Shown: positions 21,608-34,300 of the stretch, one piece after another | How positions within the stretch are numbered: the first letter of the stretch is position 1 | How the letters are laid out: every line of letters starts with the position of its first letter | Assembly (NCBI RefSeq): GCF_004210375.1 | Contig: NC_134837.1 | Location: 19,725,586-19,789,585, forward strand | Length of the DNA: 64,000 nt | Direction of reading: 5' to 3' | DNA from: Tachypleus tridentatus | Lineage: Eukaryota; Arthropoda; Merostomata; Xiphosura; Limulidae | Translations under genes and position numbers: made by a program | Notes under the pieces: generated by a model | What the model was told of the DNA's origin: nothing | The model's input: the letters and a program-made list of their open reading frames with translations, nothing else | The model's database searches: none

Positions 21608-21785
21608 AGAACAGCAGGTACTTCCAGAGTTTTGCTTTCCTTCTAGTCAGTGGTTCAACAACAAGAAACAAAAAAATAAAGACTGACATCAGGTACTGCC
21701 AGCCATTTAACTTCCACCCTCTAAGCAGTTAATCAACAAAAACAACATCAGAAAGAAAAAAGTTGACACTGAGTGTTGTCAGCTA
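21608..21785. repeat. Diverged tandem repeat next to gypsy gag fragment
   Basis: A unit of about 80-85 bp occurs about twice: GTACTTCCAGAGTTTTGCTTTCC...AGTCAGTGGTTCAACAAC...AAGACTGACATCAG, then GTACTGCCAGCCATTTAAC...AAGCAGTTAATCAACAAAAAC...AAGTTGACACTGAG, and the start of a third. It lies just 3' of the gag remnant in the element's orientation. Confidence 0.5.
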
Positions 21786-21789
21786 TACT

Positions 21790-22560
21790 CCTTCAAAGGG
21801 TTTCCATATACTGTTCTGCTAGCTTGATCATTTTGTCCATGTCTTTTAGTACTCTCTTTTTTAGGAATAGTGGCACATCAGTTGAGGACACGATCATGAA
21901 CTGTTCACTTATTAGTAGATCTGCCAGATCTTCAAAACTATTTTAATCTTTGGCCATATTAGTCTGTTTTGTGAATTAATGTCATAGACGTGCCACAGAA
22001 AAAATGCAGTTTATGTAGTGTTAGGTTTGACTTCCTTGAACTCCCAATGAAAACCTTCCTTGGTAAGCTCGTAACATTTCAACAATGCCATTTTTAATTT
22101 CTCATAGTTTATGGCATCTTCTGATGTCATGCCTGCATAGGTTTGTAGGCCTTTTCCTGTGAGAAGTTGGCTGAGATAGACTTCCTCATTGCCTTTATCC
22201 CATTTCTGGCTTTGGGCAAATATTTCCTTTATCTCTAGGAAACCATCCATGTCATCTTTGTTTTCATCAAACTTGGGTTGATTGGCCCTGACCCCATTCT
22301 CTTTTGGGTGAGATATGCAATCTCAGATTATGCTATTATTCTATTTGCTGTCTCTCCTTTTCTCCATTTGTGTTCTTATTCTCTCACTCTCTGTTTGTAA
22401 TCTTTTCCTTACTTCCTTTCAGTCCTTCTCTTATTATTTCCTTTTTATCTCTCTTCCCTGTGTTTCCGCCTCTATGTTTTGTTGCTACTCTTTTCTATCT
22501 TGTTTTTCTTGTTATTTTAAATCTTTCCTATAGCACTGATTTTCTGTATCCATTTATCAA
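21790..22560 (-). pseudogene. Ty3/gypsy-like gag fragment with SCAN-related capsid, degenerate
   Basis: Read on the minus strand from 22560: a charged coiled-coil-like stretch (the pyrimidine-rich plus strand at 22310-22540), then DENKDDMDGFLEIKEIFAQS, VYLSQLLTGKGLQTYAGMTSE and NYEKLKMALLKCYELTKEGF. In a shifted frame down to about 21795 it continues LADLLISEQFMIV, LKKRVLKDMDKMIKLAEQYM. This is the order of the gag capsid in gypsy-type elements, including the SCAN-like EQF...K-APK-L-E--KLAEQYL end. Stops and a frameshift near 21950 show that it is inactive. Confidence 0.68.
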
Positions 22561-25024
22561 AATTAGTCAACATGGTTATATAGCGTGATTATAATCTATA
22601 TACTATTTTCACTACCACTACAGTTGTGCATATGTAGACCTGGTCTTGCTATTGTTCAAGTTTTCTTTCACCATTAAATAATCCTCACTTGCTCATGATT
22701 AGGTTGTGTGTACAATAGGATTCTTTATACAATGTATCTGTGAATTAGTGGTGATAAATTTGAACAGTAAACAGACAGCACACAATCCACTTGTTTTAGA
22801 AATATATATTAAAAACAAGTGAAACATATGCAGAAAAATTTGACACTTTGTTATCACAGTTGTATCTAGAGCTTTAACTGTTTCTTTTTTTGTCCTAAGT
22901 TCATATAGGTAGGTTCAGTTACTTGAGAAGACAAATTATTAGTTTTTATTTCTGTTCTTACAATGCAATCTGTACCATTATATGTTCTTTATAGCAAAAC
23001 TTGCAAATGATCTAGATCTATATCTCTAAGTTTCTATTACTTTCACTAACTTCTTATTTTTTGCTCCATATCTGCACATATCTATAATGACAGAAAAATC
23101 TAAAAATACATCTAGCCATCCAGTAATAATATTAGACACTAGCCAAAGTATCTGCCAAGTTCCAGTTATTAGAATGATATTTTATTCGTCAACTGTGTTT
23201 CTGTGTATTTTGAACCCTTTGGGATGTAAGGAACAGCCAGAATCCTTTTAAAGTATCTTTTTCCCAATAAACATATAGCAGTCATATATTTTATTGTATA
23301 ATAAAATATTTTTGCTGTAACTTACGAATTATTTGTTTATATCTCAATACCTTATCATTGCACTGAGAATTTTACATCACATTTTATATCACATATTTCT
23401 ATTACATTTTATCACAGTGTTTTCCAAATTTTTTATCTTGTAGAAAATCTCTATACATTTGTTATTCAGTGAGTGAAAATTAGAATAAAAAAAGAGAAAC
23501 TTTTCTATACACTTTCAGGAAACAGAATTGCAGGGCTTAAGGGCAAAAATGGGGAAAATGTTTGTGTTAAATCTACAAAATAATACCAGGTACACACCCT
23601 CAGAATCCAATTAGTTTGTATGCAGATTTAAAGATCTCTAAGTTCCTTCTTCTTCTAACTATGGCTGTCACACAAACATATAGCTCTTTTATTATTATAG
23701 ATAATAAAAAACACTAAAAGTTGAAGTAACATGCTGCCAATATTACAAAAGTCTAGTAGTAGTAGAACAATTAAACTACATTCACAATGTACAAGTTATT
23801 AAAGTTAATTAATGTCACTTGTAATAACAATTACTTTTAAAATAATTAACTTTAACACTACTTTTAGGAAAACTATATAAAAATTAAATTTTCAATCCTA
23901 AATAAACTAAATAATAATTCTTAAGTTGAAGAGTTTTGTATATAAAAAAAAACTAAGTAACTCTCTTGTATATCCAACAAAATCTGTATATAATGGATGA
24001 ATAAAATGCTATTTCTTTAAGTCTAATAGCTGTTGTACATAATGTTTTTTGCATTTCAGTCACTATGTACTTGTTTTGGATATATCAGTGCAAAATTATG
24101 AATAAGGTCGATATGATGGGGAATTACTTTTCCTCTGGATATGGATTAAAAATAGTAGCTTCTTTGAATTTCATACATTTACAGCAAAATAACAAGTGAA
24201 CCAAGATTAATTAACAAGTTTAGTTCTTAATAAAAAAACTCATTTTTGTCAACTTGATAATTTTGAAAATTTAATTTGTTAATAATTATTTGAAATGTGA
24301 TCACAAGTATTCCTCATGAAAACTTGGCTTTGCATCTTATAAATTTTGAGGTGTTATTCACTAGGTTATATATCATAATTAAATTGTATGCAGTAACCTG
24401 TTATTTTTTTATAATCTTACATGTTAAAATTTAACCAGATTAACTGCTTTAAAAAACTGAAATGAAAGTTTTAAAACAACAGATAAGTTTCCTCAAATAT
24501 GTATTCATCTTTGAAACATGATAAAAATAATTTTGTAGTTATTTTTAAACAAGATTATATTGAGAATGTTAATAAAAATCATAATAAAAATAAAACTGAT
24601 AGCAGGAGTTTTACCAATCTATTCTCAAATAGTGTATTCTTTTCACACAAAGAAGATTACACAATTTATGTTTTGTAATGTCATTTGTAAAGATCTACAC
24701 CTTTAAGTTGAAAAACTTTTTTTTTCTACCAAAGAGAATACAAATAATCAATAACTTCTGGTTAAAGCAAGCTAACTGCATGGTTCAGAAATAAAATGTA
24801 GCCAAGCAAATAATGTAATTTATTTTATAAATTATGCACTATCATAAAATAAAAAATCATAATTCTTATAGTATGAATGCCTTTTTGACAGTTATATTTA
24901 TCATAAAACAATAGTATTAAGCTTACTGTATTCTTCAATTTGCTTAATTAATCATTCAGTCCCATAGGGTTTTTCCAAGAAGAGTACATTTCAAATACAC
25001 AAATCAGAAATGGATATTCAAAAT

Positions 25025-25030
25025 TTTATT
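25025..25030 (-). terminator. Possible polyadenylation signal of the Knickkopf-like gene
   Basis: AATAAA on the minus strand about 170 bp past the stop codon. In DNA this AT-rich the hexamer is common by chance, so this is only a candidate. Confidence 0.25.
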
Positions 25031-25198
25031 TTTTTTTTTTTTTTGTTGTTGTTACACAAAGTTCACAATAGTACTCTACAGTAGTTTTCACATAAGCCAA
25101 CTAATAAACAGTTAGCTTATAAATAGATACATTTCTAAATAAAAAAAAAAAAAGTCTTCTTATAAAATTATGTTAATAAAATAATTATAAAAGGTTGG

Positions 25199-25339
25199 TC
25201 AAGAAAACCAAAAATAATAATACAGCAGTATAATACAATCCAACTGTATAAAAAAAACAGACAATAGAAGCCGAGTTCCAGCACTGGTGATCTCATCTAC
25301 TACGCGAATCTTCCACCCCACATTCCTGTCAGTGTAACT
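25199..25339 (-). CDS. knk: Knickkopf-like exon i: last exon, end of cupredoxin fold and hydrophobic tail
   Basis: The acceptor GTTTCCAG precedes 25339 and the stop TGA is at 25201-25199. It reads SYTDRNVGWKIRVVDEITSA then a 23-residue hydrophobic end (LLLSVFFIQL...YYYFWFS). NVGWKI-VVDE is the conserved last strand. From memory, relatives have C-x-T-H before it (YYQC-TH--LGWKI); here those positions are Ser and Asp. The end looks like a GPI-attachment signal with small residues S-A-G as candidate cleavage sites, though the spacer is short; a plain C-terminal membrane segment is the alternative. Confidence 0.86.
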   Translation of the reverse strand, partial: SYTDRNVGWKIRVVDEITSAGTRLLLSVFFIQLDCIILLYYYFWFS

Positions 25340-28300
25340 CTGGAAACATAGATAATATATGTTGTATAATATGGAATTTATTACTTTGTTGTCACTTCCA
25401 GAAACTTCTACATGTATTACTACAAGCAGGTAACAATTGTTGAGTCCTAATTTTTTTACCTTTTTTAAATGAAGAATTGTATAAGTACCATAAAGGTGTT
25501 GTGCTCAAAATATTTTCACCTCAACATAAATATGTTGTATTTTGTATACTGGTTCGTTTCTTCTAATATGGAAAAAACAAGACATTCCATGTTGATTATA
25601 GGGGAATTTTAAAACACATCTAAATAAATTTACCACTCTCAGACTGTTAAGAGAAACAATCATTCCTACATGAAAATAATAATAAAAAGCAAGAAAACAT
25701 TCCACATTGATTATAGAGGAACTTAAAACACATCCAAATAAATTTACCACTCCTAGACTGTTAAGAGAAATAACCATTCTTACATAGGATTTAAAAGGGA
25801 TAATAACATGTCTGTTCATTTACATCTGCCCTAACTCAACCTATAATAGATCAGAAACACTTTATAGTGAATACAGAGAGGTAAATATATTACTAAACAT
25901 GCCATACCACTTTTCTATATACAAATGTAATAGTTGAAAACTGCCATATTTGACTTCTGAATAAAGAAATCTTTGTTCAGGAATACAGTTTTAAATTTTC
26001 TGTGCAAGTGTTGACATATAGATCACATCTGTTTGAACAGAATGCAAGTAGTCATAAATTTATATTAATCTTTGTCTAATAATAAAATTACATATCACAG
26101 TGAGATCATTTTCATGGAAAAACAGCTACTCAACAACACCAATCACTTACTTTTGGGCTATTGTAATTGTAAAGTGTGACTTGATCATCACTGTTCAAAT
26201 ATACTCATGGCTTCAGTTGTGGAGTATTTTGTTACTGGAATATGACATTCCAGTTAATACCAAATATATTCAAAAACCAGACACAAAACTGAGATCTATA
26301 CTATGTAAAAACTACACCGACAAACACCACACCAACATTATTTATAAAATACAATGTGATAACTGCCACAACTTCTATATTGGAGAAACAAGTAGAAAAA
26401 TGGAAACCAGATTCAAAGAACATAAAAAGTCACCTTCACACGTTTTCGAACACTGCAAGTCAAATAAACACAACATAACCATAGAAAACACTCAAATACT
26501 AAATAAAGAAACAAACATGAACAAACGCAACATTAAAGAGGTCTTACTTATACAACAACTTAAACCCAAAATAAACCAATACAAAGGAACACCATTATAC
26601 CTATATAATAAATAATATAAAATTATATATTCAAACATTTAACACTGCCCTCTGCATTCTGACACTCAGTTACACAATCCCTTTCAAACCTGTGGTCAGC
26701 TTCCGGTCAGTTATCTCTTTCTTTCTTTGTGAACCTGATGATGACCGAAGTAGGTCGAAACCTTGTTCACTCCTCTACGTAAAATATTTTCTCAACCCAA
26801 ATGAGCCATTTTTATATATATATTTTTCTCTACAAGTGGGTTTTCTCAACATCACTGATCATTATCTGAGGTTCACAGTTCTAGTACAGTAATCATTACA
26901 CCATGCCCTGTTCTTACCCAAAGGAAAGTGATGTTATTGTTATGTTCTCTTTTAGACAGTAAAATTAGCAGAATTATTGTGTAATCTTTATAAATAAATA
27001 TGGCAGTTTTGTTTTGTATCTTTTCTACCCATAGATGGACTTTGTTTTAGTAAATCTTATAAAACTAAGACATCCCATCAAAGGATTTAAGTATTTACAA
27101 AAAAAAAGCTATTTCAGTGTGAGCAAAATTAGAAAGTCTTTATTTTATAGACGGTTAGCAATTATCTCCTTAACTGCAAAAAAAAATATATAAACAAACA
27201 ATGTGATCTTTCTATGTTATTTAGAGTGGTGGTTATAGTGTATAAATAATACTTTCAGTAATAGCTTACTAGATAATTGTAAACTGTGACTTGATAACCA
27301 CTGTTTTAATATACTTGTGGCTCAAAAGTGTAGAGTATACAGGATGTGAACTGTGGACTCTCAAATTTAGTCTAGCACACTCATTGGTACAATGATGCAG
27401 ATAGTATGTAATTGCCTATATTTTGATACTGAGATGTTGCCATCAAAAGATAGATAAATATTTTTTTCTGGTAGAAAGGTATTTCATAATAAACACATCT
27501 AGGTCACAGCTTTTATTTTTTTGTCACATCTAGTTGTATCTTTTAGCAGACTGACTCTAGTTTGTCATAATATTATTTTGGAAACTGTTTATAAATAAAG
27601 ATTGTATGTAATAGACTAATTTTGTTATTTAACTGTAGCTTCTTTAATGAATGTTTAATTATATTAAATAGGAAACAGCATTAAATCTAGTGATAAGAAG
27701 TTAGTGTCATCACTGTAGTATATTTAACTGGTCTCAACCTTAGCCATTTGCAATAAACAACTAATGGTGAGTGCACTTTATTGTGAAGAACCTATCTACA
27801 TCATTTTAAAATATATTAAAAGAACCCCGTAAATCCTGTAAGAAGCAGAAAATGTTTAATATAAACATTTAGCTTAAAAGTCAAAACAATAATATCAAGT
27901 TTATATTCACTTCCTATGAATAACACTATGTAACAAAATTTTTACTTTTTCTTGTTCCTGGGCAGAAAGTGTTATTTCCTAATTGTTTATGCCTAAAGTA
28001 TATGGAAAAGACCAATTTTTCTCTTCAAACTTTGCTATTGTGACCTCGGAGTGCATAACAAAACCATAATGGGAAACTGCATTTGAGGGCTTATATGTGA
28101 AAGTAATTTACATTACAGTCATAAAACTTGAAAAACAAGTCACTTTTAAACATTTTCATTCATTTTTATATAACTTTAGTATAAATACATGTAAATCTTG
28201 ATTCACATGTTGTTTTATTCAGACTTTATGTAAAGAAAAATGTGTAAATTTGCCCATTTTTACATAGAAAATAGGTTTATTTCTATATTTCATTATCCAT

Positions 28301-31300
28301 GTCACAATAGCAAAGTTTGAAGGGAATAATTAATAACCATTTTTTGTACCTTTACAAAATAAGAAATTTAGAAATAACACATACTATCCAGGAACAAAAT
28401 CTGTGTTACACAGTGTAATAATTCTGATTGTTTAACATTTTCCACTAAGGCCTCTTAGCCACATCAAGAAACAGGCTAAGAGAAAAATTTTTCTACTAAG
28501 TAATTTATTTAAAATCCTACCTGATAATAAACAACATCAGGAATGGTGACGTTTGGTGTCCATTCCAGTATAGCTAGATCACCATTTTCACACTCCAGTT
28601 TTAGAGTTTTGCGAAATTTAGGAAAGCTTGGAAAATTATCAGCTTTCCTTAAACTTGATGTGTCATATTCCCACAAACAGAGTCGTCCAGCTGTAGAAGG
28701 AAGTTTGGATTTAAAACAGTAGCAAAAAATAATAACAAGTCTTTCCAATACATCTGTTTATTTACAGTTAAAATATATGGTTTATGTACGAGATTTTACG
28801 TTGACCATATGGTGGTACTAATGACACAGTCATTCAGTGTAATAGATCATAGCATGTCTATTTTATATTTTGACATTCAATTGAAGGTTAATCACAAAAT
28901 TTTTAAATAGCTTAATACTTCACATTTATGCTGTTAAATGTTTAAAAGTGTTATAACAAATATTAGAAAAAAGACCTTAGGTTTTATATATCAAACTTAC
29001 AAAAGTAAAATAAAATGTATTTTATTATGTGCGTGTTTTTTCTGTCTTTTAAAGCTGCATTATTTTTTACCATATATCAACTTCTTCCTCAATTTAAGAA
29101 AAACATTACTTTGTTTTGGTTAACATGTATTCACATTCCTTATTAAACCCCAACAAAATGGTATTGTGACAAAGTTGAGAAGAGGATATAGTTGAGGTTT
29201 TTTTTTCCTGTGAAAGAAAGAAAAATGGACATTTCATGTTAGCTGTATTCAGACAGGTTAGAACTACTGTTTTGTCTTTAATGAAATGTGTTGGATGTAC
29301 AAGACTGTTTAGTGTATTATTTAATTTATTTCATAACTTATTATTTAATTATTGTTTACTTTTCGTGATAAGAGTATTGAAGACTTTCAAAAGTGTCAAC
29401 TGTTACAAATTTTATTACATAGCTCTGTATGAGTCATACATTGTGTTTGCAATTAGATTTATGTTTAGGCTTTAATAACATTGTGGACAACTCAAATCTT
29501 CAGTATTTTTGTCATTACCTTAAGTGAGTATTGTTCCATTGTGGCATCTAGTTTATAGAAAGTTCAAGGGCTCAGTGAACAAGGTATATGTGTGTGTGTG
29601 ACTAGTTAATAATACAAATAAAAAAAATCAAGTGAGAGATAATTAAACAGATTTAGAATAAGTGATTAGTGATTAGCTGTGATGGGCAACTTATAATGAA
29701 CTTAGAAGTTTAGTCTGAAAAAAGTAAGTTAGTGAAAGGGAAAACAGAAGGGTAACATGAGGTTAGAAAATGTGAAATTAGCAAGCAGTGAGTGATTAGC
29801 CTTAATGGGTGATATTTTAAAGTGAGTTTTACAGTTTAACAGAGATAAAAAGAATAAGCTGTCTTGTAAAAGGGTGTTCTAAAGTCAATAAACCAATCTG
29901 TGGAATTTTTATGAAAGAAGGTAATTATTTAAAGTTCATGATACACTGTGGTAATCCGTAAGGTAACGTCAATGAACTTATCACAGATTGTATGGTAACA
30001 AACAAAGTAGATAAAAATATCTTGTCTTTTCAATTTGTCTCTAAAGTAATTGAATCAGTCAGTGTGGATGTTTGGGCAAGGAAAGAGAATTATTTAGAAT
30101 TTTAGATATGCTATTGTGTAAAGGATTTTTTGTACATAAGTTTGACTTCTTTTGAATATATTATTTTAAAACAAGTGGATTATGTGCTGTCCATTTTTTC
30201 TTTGAATATATTACCAGCACCTCACAGACACCTGCTGTAAAAGAATTCCAGCCCTCTTACAAATTTAAAATTCTAACAAATTGCATTAACTTCCTGTTGC
30301 TTTAAATGCAACATCTGTTTCTTGATGGCCAACCTATGGCCTCTGTTATTGTATATTGAGCATAAAAAAGTAGCATGATTGTGTGGTTATGCAAGTGCTG
30401 ATGTGCTTTATGTTGCCAGATTGTGCATTCTTTATTTAATATGTTTTATACCTAAAAAAACTAGAAATGTAATCCACTAGTTTAAAAAGGTTGGACAAAC
30501 ATGTTAATTGCTCTGCTTGAATTACTAAGAGATACATCCACAAACATTTTTAGAGGAAGTTCTTAATACCACTATAATAACTGACTGATGTATATATATA
30601 ACCCATGTGAATGATATGCCAAAAGCATTTGTTTTAATACGAGTTAACAAACCAGCTTTAGGATGTGGTCGTCCTCTTCTGTCAAACTCTATCCCAGCAT
30701 ATACCTTGATGTGCTACAAAATGAAAAACTATGAATGATTCAACCATCATGTAATCTCACATAACTCATTTTGCAATTGATTATAATTAAAACTAAATCC
30801 CAAATAAAATGCTGAATCGATTTTTATCAGTCAAGGATACTCCAGTGTCCTAAATTACAACCAATTTATTATGTACTAAACTATTACTGAAAGTGAAAGT
30901 TATTTTATAATAGTTTATGTAGCACATTTTTTACAAATTTTCAAACAATTTACATGAATTCTGGCATAAGTGAGAGATAATTAAACAGATTTAGAATAAG
31001 TGATTAGCAATTAGCTGTGATGGGCAACTTATAATGAACTTAGAAGTTTAGCCTGAAAAAAGTAAGTTAGTGAAAGGGAAAACAGAAGGGTAAGCAGGGT
31101 AAGGACCAGCATGTATCCTTCAAGTGACACATCATAATAATAAATATAGCTAGAGGTTAATATAAAGTAAATATCAGGAAAAGCAAGATGGACACAAAAA
31201 TAATAATATTCAAGGACTCTGAAAAGCAGGTTTCCATTTCAAACCACAGAAAAAAACAATAGGCTATTAACCATAGAGTTACCAGTGAGACATATGAACC

Positions 31301-34300
31301 CCACTGTTTTGTTTATTTGTACATTGTTCTGAACTATTTAAGTACCGCATTCCTTGAGAATCCATGAATCTATTGGTTATAGTGTCCCTAATACCATAAA
31401 AAGAAAATACACAAAAATGCTATAAGACATAATTCCACTAACTACAGGGAGAGTACCATATGTATTAGAAACAAAAATTAGTGATCTCATCCATTGGTTT
31501 CGATTTGTTCTGTACAATGAGTGTTGTAACAGGCAAAAACTACTCATTGAAGTACAACAGTAGACACCAATGGTAGTGTGGTATTTTCAGGTAAAAACTG
31601 CTGATTTCCTTACAGACAGACAGATCTACAGGTAACTACAGATTTGTTTAGTAAAGAGAATAATAATTCTGATCCAATAATCAAGATTTTCTACTCTGTG
31701 TAAAATAATGAGACTGAAAAAAAATTGTAAAAATGAAAATAATCCTTATCAATGAATAAACAAAGGTAAATGCAGTAATACTAGTGCACATGAAGAGATA
31801 GTAACTTTTATGAAGATGTGCCTAGTACCATAGTTTTGCCTTCTTAAAACAGACTCCTGGGAAAATAAATACAATACACTTAAAAGCTATTCTTCACTCT
31901 ATAACCTTGTTGTAAACAAACATGGCTAAAGAAAGGAAGTTTACCTGTTGAATCCATACATTTATTCAACTTTATACTTGACCAGCATAGGATATTGCAA
32001 TACCAGTCCATTTAACCTGGATGCTGTATATTACTGCAATAACCTCTTGGCCAGAATAGACATCATCTACCATAAGAAATAAAGCAACTACAACAAGGCA
32101 ATTCTAATGACTTTCTATATATCACATGTTGCAATCACTACATCCCAGAAACTAAATAAAAGTAAAGCAAGTTGAAGACATATGTGATACCCCATGCACA
32201 TCAAAGCAGTGATAGTATAAAACAAGTAATTAAGTTTAGGATTCAGAAGTTACAACCTTCAAGGTCATGCAAGCTAGCATATGAATGACACAAACTGCAA
32301 AATTTAAAATTTTTTATTGTAACTCAAATATGTCTCCTAGTGACTTTTTTTATCTTTGCAAATTTATTATCACCTTTCAGATTTTATGAAGAAGCTATTA
32401 TACCTTAAACTTCAAAAGGAAAAAAAATCATAGTTACTTTTTATTTATGTATATTTAAAAAATTTTAATGTATGATGTCATCATTTTATACTGTGGGCCT
32501 GGCATGGTCTGATGGTTAGGGTGCTCAATTTACAATCTATGTATTACAGGTTCAAATCCTGTCAGTAATCCTGATTGCCCTTTTCATCAGCTGAAACTTC
32601 TAATAAAAATCTCATCTTTCATTATGCTAAAAAACGTTTTTGTTTTTATCCTTAATGCAGACAAAGCCTGTTGAGATATTAACTTACAGATCTCACATAG
32701 ATGGTTCTCTTCAATCTGACATATGCAAACAGAGGAATTTCATATATGATCTCTATCACATTGCTGGGTGTTGAGATGAATCAGAGAATGATGCACTGAT
32801 AATTTGAAAGAATAATCACAGACAAGTTCTTTCTAACAATTCTGATGAGAACAACAGTCATGACTAAAATGAGTATTTAATCCACTTCCATGCATGCATT
32901 AACAGCAAAGTTGACAATTACCAGTTTATAAAAGGTATAGAATGCAGCAATAAAAACTGTAACAGGAGCAGCCAAACCAACACCCTGTACTTCTGTCTTC
33001 ATTTTATCAACAGTAATATGAGATAAAGAATTATAACCAACCAAGCACCACTCAGAGTGACCACAACCACATTTTACCCACTATTTCAGCATATGAAAAA
33101 GGGCAAACACAATAATACAGAGAATGAAAAGAATCAAATTATGGATCAATAAGGCTCAAGAAAATGTATCCATTAGAAAACAAAGATTATAGAGTGGATT
33201 TAGGAAGATGTGGAAGTAAAGGTCACCACAGCTGGAGTCAAGGGATGGGCATGTGAGCCGAGAATGACACTAATCACACCAACAGATGGCTCAATTAGGA
33301 AATAAGTGAATACAAGGGCAGCAATGTAGAGAGACAGTATTTGAATGAACAGTGACCAAAACTAAACTGCATTCTATTCAGATCAGAATCTGACTAGTAA
33401 AATGAAGACCACAACAGGATCATATTCCTGACAGATTCCCTAAACCTCATCATAAACCAGAAGACAGGTTTTGTCCAAAGAATATGAGTAAAGCCTTTAA
33501 GAGACTCAAAGGTTCCTCTGATAATGACTTATATTTAAGACTACAGCGGCACATTACTTACTGAGAAGATAAACCACTTAGCTGGTATAGTTGCAGCTCT
33601 TAGGTAACCAGGTAAACTTTCATAATGAAACAGCATGCAGACTGAGGGAAAAAGAAATGATATAACAGAAGTAATGCTGGAAGTATGGAAGTGAATTAAA
33701 AGTATATGGAAAGCACACATGCTATTTAAACCAAAGGTTATTACCAGAAGAACCTTAAGGACATTACTGGAGTGAGGATGATGGCTTGTACCAGGACTAG
33801 TGGCAAAATCTTCAAACATATAATAGTACTGGAAGTAACAGTACAAAAACCATGTTATTTACAATGGGTTCCTGGCATTAAAAATAAAATATAGATAGAG
33901 ATACATGTAAATGATTGTCTCCTTATGGTCAGTGGTATGGAATTGAGGTTACTGCTACACTACCTGGAGTGCACATTGATATACATGCTGTAAGGGGACT
34001 TCAAAAATGGAGGAAAGAAAGCATGTACTTTAACCAATACTAACTTCTAGCATGTAAATATATTAAAAAATGTATCAATACTTGTGTTGTGCTTCTATGC
34101 AGTATTTATGGTTCTGCAATCTTCAGCCCTAAAGCAAAACTATTTTACCTGTTCTTCTTTAAAATACACAGACATTCTTCATAAGTATTAAATACATCAT
34201 GAATACAAAAGTGGCTGTTGATGCCATTTTAGAAGTAGACATCTCTTTTCTGTAGAATTCTATAGACACACACAACAAGACAGCAAACATGAACATAATA

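Larger units (their letters stand above)
13439..25198. other. Intergenic region between HtrA2 (5' end) and the Knickkopf-like gene (3' end)
   Basis: It must hold the HtrA2 promoter (probably 13440-13700) and the Knickkopf-like 3' UTR end. I see no CpG-rich block or clear core promoter. Besides the elements listed separately, 14270-15270, 16900-18170, 20330-21600 and 22570-25190 show only AT-rich unique-looking sequence with no supported gene. Confidence 0.7.

Noticed and set aside
22304..22588. A 94-codon plus-strand frame rich in Ser, Leu and Phe
   Set aside because: It is the antisense of the charged coiled-coil region of the gypsy-like gag remnant, which explains its pyrimidine-rich sequence.
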